Shown here piece by piece: positions 15,907 through 22,999 of a stretch of DNA of 42,346 bases. The notes below the pieces were generated by a model. It was given only the letters and a program-made list of their open reading frames with translations, made no database searches and was not told the origin of the DNA. How positions within the stretch are numbered: position 1 is the stretch's first letter; each line of letters begins with the position of its first letter. Source of the stretch: an archaeon (GTDB taxonomy: Archaea > Nanobdellota > Nanobdellia > SCGC-AAA011-G17 > GW2011-AR18); the NCBI GenBank assembly GCA_023245565.1, contig JAHFKB010000002.1:2534-44879 (forward strand), in the 5' to 3' direction. The translations under genes were made by a program, and so were the position numbers.

Positions 15907-16821
15907 TTATTCTTTTTTAAAACCCTGATATGCTTTAGAAACTTTTTGTGACCAGAAACTTGGCAAAGAATTTGAAATAAAACCTCTGTAATCATGAGAG
16001 TAAATATATGCTAAGCCTTTCTCTTCTTTTAATTCATCAAATTGTTCTTGAACTTCTTCATAAATATCTTTTATTTTTTTTCTTTCAAAATCTTTTTGTA
16101 ATAAGGAAGATGGTTTTAATATTAGGAAATCTGCTTGTCTAATTGCATTTATTTCTATATTTGCAGAATTTTGAGAAATAAATAAAACTGAAAGATCTTT
16201 ATGCCTTGCAACTAATAAAAGGTTTGTCAAAAATTTATTTTTATCAGACATACTTTCTCTTGAGGAAAATTCTATACCAGATTCATCTGCCAATAATGCA
16301 GAACCATTATCTACATCATCAATAGATTCAATTACATTAATCCAAGTTGGTAGATCATTAGCATTAAATCCTAAAGCATAAATTTTTTTATTTGTTTTTA
16401 ATTTAAATTGTTCTAGTAAACACATACCTATAGCAGATTTACCAGTTCCTCTTGCACCAAGAATTATTCCTATTGTTGAATTTGAAGTAAATACTTTTTC
16501 TAAAAATTTATTAAAATCTCCTTGCTTTGTTTTAAGAATTTTAAAATCTATTGGTTCTGGATCATTTTTTATCTTTCCTTTTTTAACTTCAATTTTTTCT
16601 TCTTTAACTTCTTTATTTTCTGATTCTTCATTATTTTTAATTTCTTTATTATCTTGAGCTTTAGTTTTTTTATTTTTTATTTTTTTAATAATGTAAGCTA
16701 TTCCTAAATAAATACCTTTGAATATGTAAAATACTCCTAAAAAAATATAGTAAAATAACTTGTAAATTAATTTTGAGATGAATTTTATTACTTTTACAGA
16801 CTTACTCTTTCTTTTTGGCAT
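15907..16821 (-). CDS. membrane-anchored P-loop ATPase, Zot/HerA-like
   Basis: Residues 12-46 form a hydrophobic, probably membrane-associated region. A lysine/glutamate-rich linker runs to about residue 90. The ATPase core has Walker A GARGTGKS at 122-129, Walker B ALLADES, and a conserved VLFISQNS strand. The arrangement with SSRESMS...LLLVARHKDLS resembles Zot-type and FtsK/HerA superfamily pumping ATPases, some from filamentous viruses. No other viral genes are adjacent. It may move DNA or protein at the membrane. The family assignment is by motif only. Confidence 0.7.
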   Translation of the reverse strand: MPKRKSKSVKVIKFISKLIYKLFYYIFLGVFYIFKGIYLGIAYIIKKIKNKKTKAQDNKEIKNNEESENKEVKEEKIEVKKGKIKNDPEPIDFKILKTKQGDFNKFLEKVFTSNSTIGIILGARGTGKSAIGMCLLEQFKLKTNKKIYALGFNANDLPTWINVIESIDDVDNGSALLADESGIEFSSRESMSDKNKFLTNLLLVARHKDLSVLFISQNSANIEINAIRQADFLILKPSSLLQKDFERKKIKDIYEEVQEQFDELKEEKGLAYIYSHDYRGFISNSLPSFWSQKVSKAYQGFKKE

Positions 16822-16878
16822 GATTATATGTTATTATTATTGTATTTAAAGTTTTATCTAAAATTATTAATGGTAAAT

Positions 16879-17418
16879 TTAATTAGAATTAATAAATCTG
16901 TGATAATTTCCATCAATAGATTTCTTAAATCCACTTCTTTTTGCAGTTACATTGTATAACATTTTACCATGATTGGTGGTATTAACAACTGGGTATCTAT
17001 TATTTTCTGCTGAAACTATTTCTACTTCTTTGATATTATTTTGTGGAGCCCATAAATTTACTGTGTAATAAACTAAAGCTCTTTCCCATTTAATTGGAGA
17101 TAAAAGTCTTATTTTATCTTCTATCCCTTGTATTTGTTTTATTTTTATTTTATCTAATGAAAGTTTATCAAAAGTTATAACTGCTATTGGTGTTATTTCA
17201 TATTTTAAAATAAAAGCTAATTTTCCATCAGGCCATATAGGAGAACTAGAAAATTCATAAGTAAATTCTAAATTTCTTGCTGTTTCATAATTAATATTAT
17301 ATTTATTTCTTTCATCTTCTTCTAAATTAGAACGCAAAAAATTAGGAATAACTAATTTTGTAAAATCTCTATCTATCTTCTTTAATTCAAAATCGTTTCC
17401 TCTAATTGCCCAGACCAT
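16879..17418 (-). CDS. unknown protein, possibly acyltransferase-like
   Basis: A 179-residue alpha/beta protein. The C-terminal half (LVYYTVNLWAPQNN, then VEIVSAENNRYP and MLYNVTAKRSGF) recalls the layout of GNAT acetyltransferase folds, but no clear acetyl-CoA loop can be pointed to. Its opening residues resemble those of the divergent J-domain gene (RGNDFELK versus KGNDFDIK), perhaps by chance. Function unknown. Confidence 0.6.
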   Translation of the reverse strand: MVWAIRGNDFELKKIDRDFTKLVIPNFLRSNLEEDERNKYNINYETARNLEFTYEFSSSPIWPDGKLAFILKYEITPIAVITFDKLSLDKIKIKQIQGIEDKIRLLSPIKWERALVYYTVNLWAPQNNIKEVEIVSAENNRYPVVNTTNHGKMLYNVTAKRSGFKKSIDGNYHRFINSN

Positions 17419-17486
17419 GAAATTTTTGCAATTTGTTTATTTATATATTTTACTAATGTTGTATCTTATTGGTGGTAAATGAAACG

Positions 17487-17499
17487 GAAGACTTATATA
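17487..17499 (+). promoter_or_regulatory. TATA box of the J-domain gene
   Basis: ACTTATATAAGAC lies about 27 bases before the ATG at 17521, giving a leaderless or nearly leaderless message. Confidence 0.45.
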
Positions 17500-17520
17500 A
17501 GACATGCTTAAAACATTTTA

Positions 17521-18060
17521 ATGGTAAAATTAAAGATAAAAGGAAATGATTTTGATATTAAATTTACTACTAATTCAGCTTCTAGATATGCAACTCTTTT
17601 TAGAAATAAAATATTGTTCTCTTTAAAGAAAATTGGAGTTTCTCAAGATTATATTAAATTAAAAGAAGAAGTATTTCCTATGAGAAAAGCTGGTGCTGAA
17701 GTTTACTGGTATTTTAATGGATTTAATTTTTATTATGGTTATAGTAGAGAAGCAAAGTATGTTGATAATTTACAAATTATATCTAAACTTATAGAAATTG
17801 AAGTTGAAAAATTATTAAAAGGTACTATTAATTTTGATGATTTTCTTCATAATTTTAAAGAAGATGAAGACTTGAATGAAAAGAAAAAAGAAGCTAGGAA
17901 AACTTTAGAATTAGATGATAATGAAACTAATTTAGAAATTATAGATAAACAATTTAAAAAAATGGCTAAAGAAGCACATCCTGATATGGAAAATGGAAAT
18001 TCTGAAAAATTTAAAAAATTAAATGAAGCTCATAAAATTTTAAGAAAAGAACTTGAGTAA
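17521..18060 (+). CDS. protein with C-terminal J domain
   Basis: J domains stimulate the ATPase of Hsp70. Residues 124-179 form a J domain with helix II FKKMAKEAHPD and the HPD tripeptide at 153-155, followed by KFKKLNEAHKILRK. The N-terminal 115 residues are a different domain, which I do not recognise, with YWYFNGFNFYYGYSR. A J domain placed at the C-terminus with no G/F or zinc region marks a class III J protein, suggesting that the N-terminal part chooses the client. No DnaK gene is in the window. Confidence 0.8.
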   Translation: MVKLKIKGNDFDIKFTTNSASRYATLFRNKILFSLKKIGVSQDYIKLKEEVFPMRKAGAEVYWYFNGFNFYYGYSREAKYVDNLQIISKLIEIEVEKLLKGTINFDDFLHNFKEDEDLNEKKKEARKTLELDDNETNLEIIDKQFKKMAKEAHPDMENGNSEKFKKLNEAHKILRKELE

Positions 18061-18062
18061 AT

Positions 18063-19502
18063 TTATGCAGATTTTCTTTTTCTAATTTGTAAAAGCTCAT
18101 GTCTTGATGGAGTTTCAGTTATACTTCCAGCTACATCTGGAATAAAACAAGAACCACAATAAGCATTTTTATCATTATGATGGCAATATCTATAATTTCC
18201 ATTATTGTTATCTATTAAAGCTGTAATACTTGGATGCATTGTCATAGCAATTTTAGCATTGTTACCAGCTTGTTTAAAATCATTAGTTCTATCTTTAATA
18301 TTTATATTATCTGTAAAAATATCTAATTGAGAGCTTTCTAAGACACCTAAAGTTTCTTCTACTACATCTTTTCTATTTGGTCTTATTGGTAATAATTGTA
18401 TTCTTGGAAAACATTTTAAAGCTCTTTTAAAAGATTTTTCATAATAAGAACCACCAAATTCTCTAGTAGGATCAACAAGTAAAAATGGAACTGTATTTAC
18501 TCCTGCTTCTAAATACTTAATACCATCTTCTATTCTTTGCAATTGATTTCTTCCATGAGAAAAAGGACCAGACTCATTTTTATCATTACCTAAACTTATT
18601 AATAAAGTTGAATTTGTTTTTTTAAACAATTCAGCAACTCTTTGATCATATTCTAGATATTTTGTAGGCATTACAGCATGTAAATCTGTTTCTAAACAAG
18701 CTTCAAGAGAATTTAATAATTGATTTCTAAAAATAGGTATTCCTGCTTCTACTCTTTTTGCAATTCTTAATACTGTTTTACGTTTTAATCTCTCATTTTT
18801 TAATTCTTTAATTTGATTTATTAAATCATTTTTATCTACGTCATAAATATAAGGATATCCTTTGTGATTACGAACAGCATAACAATAACTACATGAGGCA
18901 TTTGGAGATAATTTTCCATCTTCAGTTATTCCACTAATACACCATTGTGCAAAATCTAAATTTAAATCAAGAATACATGTTGGATGAACATTTTGTTTGC
19001 CTTCTGAATCAATTTTAGCAAGGCCTTTTATTGTTATTACTGCTTTTGATAATATTTCATCAACATATTCTGTTTTAGTTTCAGGCGGAATTATTTGCGG
19101 TTTAAATCTATAGTGTTTTTCTTTTTCTCCAATAATTGTTTGTTTTGGTTCTATTCTTGTATGTTTATTTATATCAAATCTAGCAATTCTCTTTATTAAA
19201 TTTTCATCATTTTTAAATCTAGAAACAATTTCATATTGTATTCCATATCTTGAATCTAATTCAGAAGGTAAAATTTCTTTTGAAGATAAATCAATTACTT
19301 CATCATAACTTCCAGATTTTCTATTAATAATAAAATAATCAATGTTTGATGTATTACCTTTTTTTGTAGTCCAAACAGCATGAGCTATGTGATCTGTATC
19401 TTTTGGTGTTGCATAAACAACTCCTGGATTAGTAGAATAAATTCCAAGAACTTCAATACTTTTTCCACTTTGATCTTTATCTATAAATAAACGACGCATC
19501 AT
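18063..19502 (-). CDS. radical-SAM-like protein with two cysteine clusters
   Basis: A 479-residue protein. After a 140-residue N-terminal region, the centre carries ASCSYCYAV with Cys204 and Cys207 and a further Cys188, recalling the CxxC-YA signature of Gp37/Gp68-type radical SAM proteins (DUF5131). TIM-barrel-like strands follow (LLISLGND, FLLVDP, IQLLPIRP). A second cluster near the end has Cys440, Cys449 and Cys452 (CGSC). Both spacings depart from CxxxCxxC. The substrate is unknown. It is alone on its strand and ends against the J-domain gene. Confidence 0.65.
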   Translation of the reverse strand: MMRRLFIDKDQSGKSIEVLGIYSTNPGVVYATPKDTDHIAHAVWTTKKGNTSNIDYFIINRKSGSYDEVIDLSSKEILPSELDSRYGIQYEIVSRFKNDENLIKRIARFDINKHTRIEPKQTIIGEKEKHYRFKPQIIPPETKTEYVDEILSKAVITIKGLAKIDSEGKQNVHPTCILDLNLDFAQWCISGITEDGKLSPNASCSYCYAVRNHKGYPYIYDVDKNDLINQIKELKNERLKRKTVLRIAKRVEAGIPIFRNQLLNSLEACLETDLHAVMPTKYLEYDQRVAELFKKTNSTLLISLGNDKNESGPFSHGRNQLQRIEDGIKYLEAGVNTVPFLLVDPTREFGGSYYEKSFKRALKCFPRIQLLPIRPNRKDVVEETLGVLESSQLDIFTDNINIKDRTNDFKQAGNNAKIAMTMHPSITALIDNNNGNYRYCHHNDKNAYCGSCFIPDVAGSITETPSRHELLQIRKRKSA

Positions 19503-19558
19503 TTTATAGAAAATTAAATTAAATTACTATTAAAGATTATTGTTATTAATTATAGTAA

Positions 19559-19999
19559 TTATAATAAATTTAATGGTTTTGGCGGTGTAATTATTAAATC
19601 TGGGTTATTTTTCCATTTATCTGTTGTATCTATATATAATTCTAATTCATTTTCATCTGGATCTTGAATGTAAATGCTTTTTGTAACTGTATGGTCTGCT
19701 CCACCAATTATAATTATTTTATGTTTTTTTAATTCTTTAATTGCATTTTTTAGATCTTCTTCTTTATCTCCTATTTTAAAACCTATATGATATAATCCCG
19801 GCTTAATTTTTTTATCTGAATTTATATTTCCCCCTATTTCAATTAATAATAATTCATGATGTGTTCTTCCTGTTGAAAAAACTGCCATTGCATCTTTTTT
19901 TGCAATTTGATTAAAACCTAAAATTTCCCTATAGAAGTAAGATATTTTTTCTAAATTTGTTACATACAAAACTACATGACCTAATTCTTTTATTTTCAT
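19559..19999 (-). CDS. glyoxalase/VOC family protein
   Basis: A 146-residue vicinal-oxygen-chelate protein with the two beta-alpha-beta3 halves. Likely metal ligands are His8 in GHVVLYV, His71 in LYHIGF, and a glutamate in the ENELELYID ending. YFYREILGF is the usual first helix. Substrate not predictable. It might be a glyoxalase, an epimerase or a ring-cleaving enzyme. Confidence 0.85.
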   Translation of the reverse strand: MKIKELGHVVLYVTNLEKISYFYREILGFNQIAKKDAMAVFSTGRTHHELLLIEIGGNINSDKKIKPGLYHIGFKIGDKEEDLKNAIKELKKHKIIIIGGADHTVTKSIYIQDPDENELELYIDTTDKWKNNPDLIITPPKPLNLL

Positions 20000-20130
20000 A
20001 TAATTAAAATAATTTTAAAAGTTATATAGTTTTTGTAATAAATTTAAAATAAAAACATTTATATTGTCTATTATTAATATTGCTTTTTCTAATAAAAGAA
20101 AGGAGAGAAGATGTGTTGAATATAGTAATT

Positions 20131-20136
20131 AAAAAA
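20131..20136 (-). terminator. poly-T terminator after tRNA-Gly
   Basis: Six T residues on the minus strand follow the discriminator base directly, a simple archaeal termination signal. No CCA is encoded. Confidence 0.5.
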
Positions 20137-20227
20137 TGCGCGAGCCGGGATTTGAACCCGGGTCTCAACGTTGGCAACGTCGAATAAAAGTCAACCATAT
20201 GGTTTCTAACCACTATACTACTCGCGC
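20137..20227 (-). tRNA. tRNA-Gly(GCC) with a 19-base D-arm intron
   Basis: The acceptor stem is GCGCGAG/CTCGCGC with A73. The anticodon arm is CGACG-TTGCCAA-CGTTG, so the anticodon is GCC. The T-arm is CCGGG-TTCAAAT-CCCGG. The D-arm becomes regular (GTAT-AGTGGTTA-GTAT) only if 19 bases are removed after G22. The mature tRNA is then 72 bases. CCA must be added after transcription. Confidence 0.9.
20187..20205 (-). other. tRNA intron at position 22/23
   Basis: Nineteen bases, AAACCATATGGTTGACTTT, interrupt the 3' strand of the D-stem. Removing them restores a standard glycine tRNA and no other boundary does. The intron holds a small hairpin AACC-ATAT-GGTT. I could not draw a canonical bulge-helix-bulge by eye, so a relaxed motif would be needed for the endonuclease. 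Confidence 0.75.
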
Positions 20228-20276
20228 ATAATTAGAATTTTTAAATTTAATGTTGTTTTTAAATATTGCTATAGAA

Positions 20277-20654
20277 TTAACCAAAATAATCTTCAGCTTT
20301 TTCTTTTAATTTTTCAACTATTGGTTTTTCTTTTTGTTCTTTTTTAACAATTTTCTCTGCTTTTTTAACTGCTTCTGGTTTTTTAATTTCACCAAATTTA
20401 GATTCATAATCTTTTACTACATTATTTAACATTACTAAAAAAGATTTTGCATTAAATGGGGTTAAAATTATTGGAGCATGTCTTAAGAAAATACTTTGAT
20501 GATTTCCTATATCATGCAAATGAGTTACAGATTTAAAATCTAAAACTAATTCATTTGGATTAAAATTAATACTTACTTCATTAGAATAGAATTGGTCTTG
20601 ATCTTTTATTCTTACATTTAATTGTTTTTGTTGTTTAATTTCCTCTTTTGACAT
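20277..20654 (-). CDS. DUF3467 family protein
   Basis: A 125-residue protein. Residues 15-95 match DUF3467: YSNEVSINFNPNELVLDF, the middle strand with IFLRHAPIILTPFNAKSFLVML and the NNVVKDYESKFGEI helix. A lysine/glutamate-rich tail follows. The family is widespread in bacteria and archaea and its function is not established. Confidence 0.85.
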   Translation of the reverse strand: MSKEEIKQQKQLNVRIKDQDQFYSNEVSINFNPNELVLDFKSVTHLHDIGNHQSIFLRHAPIILTPFNAKSFLVMLNNVVKDYESKFGEIKKPEAVKKAEKIVKKEQKEKPIVEKLKEKAEDYFG

Positions 20655-20767
20655 AGAATTTTGATAAGTATTATGTTTAAATGTTTTACTGATTAATTAT
20701 AACTCAATATTTGATATTATAAATTCTAGAAACTTATATAAATACGTTAATATTAAAATAATTAAAT

Positions 20768-21076
20768 ATGGTAATATTTAAAATAATTAAGTTATTTTGT
20801 TTGATTCTTTTAATAATTATTGTTGCTGGATGTAAACCTGTTCAATATCAAGAAACTTCTAATGGAACATTAACTGGTAGTTTAAATGTTGAATCAGAAC
20901 CTAATCAAACTGAGATTTATATTGATGGTTTATTTATTGGTAAAACTCCTTTATTGATAACTAATTTAAGTATTGGAAATCATAAACTCACTTTGAAAAA
21001 AGCAAAATATAAAGATTTTAATCAAGAAGTAAATATTATTCCTGGTCAAACATTGTCAACCAAGGCAAGTTATTAA
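20768..21076 (+). CDS. PEGA-domain lipoprotein
   Basis: A hydrophobic signal sequence ends in IVAGC with the lipid-bound cysteine at residue 22. Residues 38-102 form one PEGA domain, a surface beta-fold with SLNVESEPNQTEIYIDGLFIGKTP as its hallmark. The protein ends there at 102 residues. It is likely exposed on the outer face of the membrane. Confidence 0.85.
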   Translation: MVIFKIIKLFCLILLIIIVAGCKPVQYQETSNGTLTGSLNVESEPNQTEIYIDGLFIGKTPLLITNLSIGNHKLTLKKAKYKDFNQEVNIIPGQTLSTKASY

Positions 21077-21084
21077 TTTAAGAA

Positions 21085-21182
21085 AATTAATAGTGGGCCA
21101 TGTCTGGGCATTTCTGCCAGGAATAAGACTTTCTAAAGTACCAAAGCTTGATGGTGCAACTAATGTTTAAACGTAAAATCTT
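21085..21182 (+). ncRNA. possible small structured RNA
   Basis: A GC-richer spacer with no open frame. It can fold into GTCT...AGAC enclosing GGCA-TTTC-TGCC, and into GTACCA-8-TGGTGC with six pairs. A weak TATA-like AATTTAAG precedes it. No known RNA family is recognised, and the strand is uncertain. Confidence 0.3.
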
Positions 21183-21198
21183 CAAAATTTCCAGCGAT

Positions 21199-21210
21199 AA
21201 TTATATAAAT
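21199..21210 (+). promoter_or_regulatory. TATA box of the Doc module
   Basis: ATTATATAAATA is about 26 bases before the ATG at 21231, so the transcript would begin at the first gene of the pair. This supports the 35-residue frame being translated. Confidence 0.5.
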
Positions 21211-21230
21211 ATTAATACCTATAAAAATAT

Positions 21231-21338
21231 ATGAAAAGAAAAAATATCAAGAAAATAAATAGTAAGGAATTATTACGTTTAAGTAATTTAGTTCTTAATA
21301 GAGACAAAACCCTATTTGATGAATTATCTAGGTGTTAG
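21231..21338 (+). CDS. 35-residue putative antitoxin of Doc
   Basis: A small basic peptide, MKRKNIKKINSKELLRLSNL and then LNRDKTLFDELSRC. The stop TAG is followed directly by the ATG of doc, the usual arrangement of antitoxin before toxin. Phd antitoxins are about twice as long and neutralise Doc with a C-terminal helix; here only a helix-sized peptide exists, with no DNA-binding half. The promoter placement supports expression. It could instead be the remnant of a longer antitoxin. Confidence 0.55.
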   Translation: MKRKNIKKINSKELLRLSNLVLNRDKTLFDELSRC

Positions 21339-21743
21339 ATGAGAGATAAAGTAATTGAAGAATATTGTGAAATATTCAAGAAGATACATAACAAGATAAT
21401 AGAAGAATCTCCAGATAAACACGACTTCAAAGGCGTAAGGGACGAAGGTTCACTTTATCATACAGTCTATGAAATTATTACTAAAATATCTAAAAATGAA
21501 GACTCATTGACAATTGCTGCTTTATGTTATCAAAAGTTTGCAACTAGACATATTTTCCATGAAGGTAATAAAAGAATGGCTCATATGGTTGCACAAATTT
21601 TTCTATTAAATTATAGGGTTGTTATGAAAATAAATTATAATGAAGCTAAAGAGTTTATTTTAAAAATAGCACGAGGAGAAAAAAGTTTAACTGAAATAAA
21701 AAAATGGATTTCAAAACATGTAGTTGATATAGAAAATAAATAA
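21339..21743 (+). CDS. doc: Doc (death on curing) type Fic protein
   Basis: A 134-residue helical Fic-fold protein. The catalytic loop reads HIFHEGNKR at 71-79, matching the HxFx(D/E)GNKR form typical of Doc, a kinase-type toxin that phosphorylates EF-Tu in bacteria. Archaea have EF-1alpha instead, so the target is open. The YHTVYEI segment and the C-terminal EIKKWISKHV helix also match. It starts right after the small upstream frame and is intact. Confidence 0.85.
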   Translation: MRDKVIEEYCEIFKKIHNKIIEESPDKHDFKGVRDEGSLYHTVYEIITKISKNEDSLTIAALCYQKFATRHIFHEGNKRMAHMVAQIFLLNYRVVMKINYNEAKEFILKIARGEKSLTEIKKWISKHVVDIENK

Positions 21744-21755
21744 TAATTTATAATC

Positions 21756-21920
21756 TTACTTAAACATTCCAGCTATTGTTGCAATTGCAACTTTTGCTCC
21801 AGGAGGAAGAAGTGATCCTTTCTCTTTTGCTATTTTACTAACTTTCTTTCTTAATAAATCTGCATTTATTTTTAAACCCGTTTTCTTAAATTCTTTAGAT
21901 TTTCCAATTGGCAGTTCAGA
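21756..21920 (-). pseudogene. open frame without a start codon, next to tRNA-Val
   Basis: A frame of 54 codons runs from the TGA at 21921-21923 to a TAA. It reads like a real protein: KINADLLRKKVSKIAKEKG then LLPPGAKVAIATIAGMFK. No ATG, GTG or TTG is placed near its beginning; only CTG (21914) or ATT could start it. It begins nine bases past the 3' end of tRNA-Val, so it is either a cut remnant or a small protein with a rare start codon made from a joint transcript. Confidence 0.45.
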
Positions 21921-21928
21921 TCATAAAA

Positions 21929-22000
21929 TGGGCCCAGCCTGATTCGAACAGGCGACCTACACCTTGTAAGGGTGTTGTCATACCGCTAGACCATGGGCCC
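21929..22000 (-). tRNA. tRNA-Val(TAC)
   Basis: Acceptor GGGCCCA/TGGGCCC with A73, D-arm GTCT-...-TGAC, anticodon arm ACACC-CTTACAA-GGTGT giving anticodon TAC, and T-arm GCCTG-TTCGAAT-CAGGC. It is 72 bases with no intron and no CCA. Confidence 0.95.
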
Positions 22001-22028
22001 TTTGATAGGCTTTTGAAGAATTATTCCA

Positions 22029-22040
22029 CTTTTAAAAGTT
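22029..22040 (-). promoter_or_regulatory. probable tRNA-Val TATA box
   Basis: ACTTTTAAAAGT, a palindrome, lies about 35 bases before the mature 5' end, allowing a short leader that RNase P would remove. Confidence 0.4.
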
Positions 22041-22117
22041 TTCTTTTGTATTTAATTATTAGATATAGTTTAAATTATATAAGTTCTTTTAAAACAAAAA
22101 TTTACTAAAATAACTCT

Positions 22118-22999
22118 ATGAGGGCTTCATTATCAAGATTAGTTACAAATATTTCTTATTTGCATGATAAAGAATTAGTTCCTGATAAAGATAAATTAGA
22201 ATTAAGGATTTCTAAAGCCTCTCTTGAAATTGGTAGAAGTCAACAACTAGATTTTTTTAATATTGGTGAAGGTTCAAGAAAAAGTGAAAGATATAAAGTT
22301 GAATCTGCAAGAAGTCAATTTATTGGTTATATGTATGAACTTTTAATTGCAAGCTTTTATGGTGGAAAGTTATTAAAAACACCTTTAAGAATTGGACCTG
22401 AAAAATTTAGTCTTATGCCTGATGTAGTTGATTTTGAAAGAAAAATATATTGGGAATCTAAATGCATTTCTAATGGAAGACGCTTGCCATTAAGAGATGA
22501 TCAAAGTAATGGCTATAATTATTTACAAAAAACTAAACCTTATCCTAAAATTAACTTTATTATCTGGAAGCATTCTGTAAATGATATTAAAATAAATCTT
22601 AAAAGAAGTGCTGAAGAACTTTTACAAGAGATTTGTTCTAGAACTAATTATGCACTTGTAATGCCAATGAGTTTAATAGCTGAATTTAACGATCTTACAA
22701 AATTAGAAAAACATTCTAGTTTAGTTTATAGATATGTTCCAAAAAAAGAAAAACCTAGTGGAAAAAGAAAACTTGGAAGAAGAGATTGTGTTTATGTAAA
22801 GAATCCTGTTCTTTATGATTTATTAATTTCTCCGGAAAAAGTTATAGAAAAATTAGGTCTTGATCCTGAAAATTATTTATTTAATAGATTAAAGTCTCCT
22901 TTGAATTTTTATGTTAATAATTATTTATTAAGGCCTTTTCCAATATTAGAAATAATTGATAAAGATCATGAAGCTTGGTCTAAAAGTTTTGATATTTGA
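22118..22999 (+). CDS. putative PD-(D/E)XK nuclease, paralogue A
   Basis: One of three paralogues in the window. The core has Glu74 in YMYELLIASFYGGK, Asp102 in MPDVVDF, Glu113-x-Lys115 in YWESK, Gln129, Tyr133 and His152 in WKHS. This is the order of a PD-(D/E)XK nuclease with a QxxxY motif. Residues 225-265 carry a second shared block, SPEKVIEKLGLDPENYLFNRLKSP. Flanking regions differ among copies. The gene converges with the exported protein gene and overlaps it by 20 bases. No methylase or antitoxin is adjacent. The function is inferred from motif spacing. Confidence 0.7.
   Translation: MRASLSRLVTNISYLHDKELVPDKDKLELRISKASLEIGRSQQLDFFNIGEGSRKSERYKVESARSQFIGYMYELLIASFYGGKLLKTPLRIGPEKFSLMPDVVDFERKIYWESKCISNGRRLPLRDDQSNGYNYLQKTKPYPKINFIIWKHSVNDIKINLKRSAEELLQEICSRTNYALVMPMSLIAEFNDLTKLEKHSSLVYRYVPKKEKPSGKRKLGRRDCVYVKNPVLYDLLISPEKVIEKLGLDPENYLFNRLKSPLNFYVNNYLLRPFPILEIIDKDHEAWSKSFDI

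Noticed and set aside
20022..20213. 63-codon frame overlapping tRNA-Gly
   Set aside because: It is an opposite reading of tRNA sequence and spacer.
20137..20227. Reading this tRNA as Ala(GGC)
   Set aside because: That came from reading the loop on the wrong strand. The correct strand gives TTGCCAA, anticodon GCC, and the acceptor lacks the G3-U70 pair of tRNA-Ala.
21908..22108. 66-codon frame across tRNA-Val
   Set aside because: Its first half is the complement of the tRNA gene; typical false call over a tRNA.
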